Shown here one piece after another: positions 63,863 through 64,000 of a DNA stretch of 64,000 nt (within the stretch, counting starts at the first letter, position 1; the number at the start of each line of letters is the position of its first letter). The position numbers and the translations under genes were made by a program. The notes under the pieces are model-generated. The model worked only from the letters and a program-made list of their open reading frames with translations, was not told where the DNA came from and made no database searches. This stretch comes from Chelatococcus albus (GTDB lineage: Bacteria > Pseudomonadota > Alphaproteobacteria > Rhizobiales > Beijerinckiaceae): assembly GCF_030067675.1 (NCBI RefSeq), contig NZ_JASJEV010000002.1, positions 186,001-250,000 on the forward strand, read 5' to 3'.

Positions 63863-64000
63863 TCAGGCAGCGAGTGCGGGCTGGCGACGCCGGGCACGCC
63901 CGAGCATGGTGGTGACATGCGGCAGGTAGCGGCCGTGCGCCTTGGAGAACTTCAGCCCCTCGCCCACGACGACGAAGCCGAGCCTCTCCTGGATGCGCAG
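63863..64000 (-). CDS. GNAT-family acetyltransferase (partial, N-terminus outside window)
   Basis: Only the last 45 residues are present: LRIQERLGFVVVGEG, then LKFSKAHGRYLPHVTTMLGRARRR and an Ala-rich end. The ERLGFVVVGEG strand fits the end of a GNAT fold, and a GNAT gene beside obgE is common in Rhizobiales. Assignment rests on this short tail and on position, so it is tentative. Confidence 0.6.
   Translation of the reverse strand: MRIQERLGFVVVGEGLKFSKAHGRYLPHVTTMLGRARRRQPALAA

Overview
The window is very GC-rich, densely packed chromosomal DNA from an alphaproteobacterium, most likely of the order Hyphomicrobiales (Rhizobiales). The main evidence is the housekeeping block obgE-proB-proA-nadD-rsfS-rlmH-envC-ctpA-(polysaccharide deacetylase)-rppH at 53.9-63.8 kb, a perfect CtrA box at 5979, and a nirK/nor denitrification set of the alphaproteobacterial type. 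Genus is not determinable from what I can see. No tRNA, rRNA, CRISPR array, transposase or phage gene was recognised.

Layout. (1) 1-5.9 kb: a sugar ABC transporter (binding protein and two permeases, no ATPase) followed by an aldo/keto reductase, divergent from a DapA-family aldolase and a GntR regulator; this looks like catabolism of a neutral sugar through an aldonic or 2-keto-3-deoxy acid. (2) 6.0-15 kb: a hypothetical gene behind a CtrA box, then a minus-strand operon (SDR, MarR, enoyl-CoA hydratase, acyl-CoA dehydrogenase, aminobenzoate-CoA ligase, RidA, RAM-domain protein) divergent from a fused flavin monooxygenase/Old Yellow Enzyme gene. Together these match the aerobic 2-aminobenzoyl-CoA (anthranilate) hybrid pathway. 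(3) 15.4-19.8 kb: livHMGF plus an IclR regulator. A near-identical AT-rich palindrome lies in both the fused-oxygenase promoter and the livH promoter, so the MarR protein probably controls catabolism and uptake together.

(4) 20-25.9 kb: patatin-like lipase, acetoacetate decarboxylase, an unusual Rieske-plus-helical-domain protein translationally coupled to a CorA-type channel, and a secreted Gly-rich protein. (5) 26-36.5 kb: denitrification island nnrU, norEF, norCBQD, nirV-like and nirK, with small unknown genes. Three boxes of the TTGCG-N4-NNCAA type and one perfect FNR box precede norE, norC and nirK. (6) 36.5-41.4 kb: TetR plus cyclase, BKACE, SMP-30 lactonase and a branched-chain-type binding protein, probably one catabolic unit, with a perfect 16-bp palindrome in the TetR/cyclase divergent region. 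(7) 41.6-44.9 kb: glycosyltransferase and glycogen-debranching-type glucosidase.

(8) 44.9-47.8 kb: a collapsed operon. A TetR gene without its first helix, an amidohydrolase without its N-terminal metal-binding part, a frameshifted stub of a binding protein, and a LivH permease fused in frame to the last third of a LivF ATPase lie in the order expected for an intact amidohydrolase-LIV operon. This is the most unusual structure in the window. (9) 47.9-52.2 kb: a complete second sugar-type ABC transporter whose ATPase could also serve cluster 1. (10) 52.4-64 kb: a HisE-like protein, an EamA transporter and the conserved housekeeping block, ending in a partial acetyltransferase gene.
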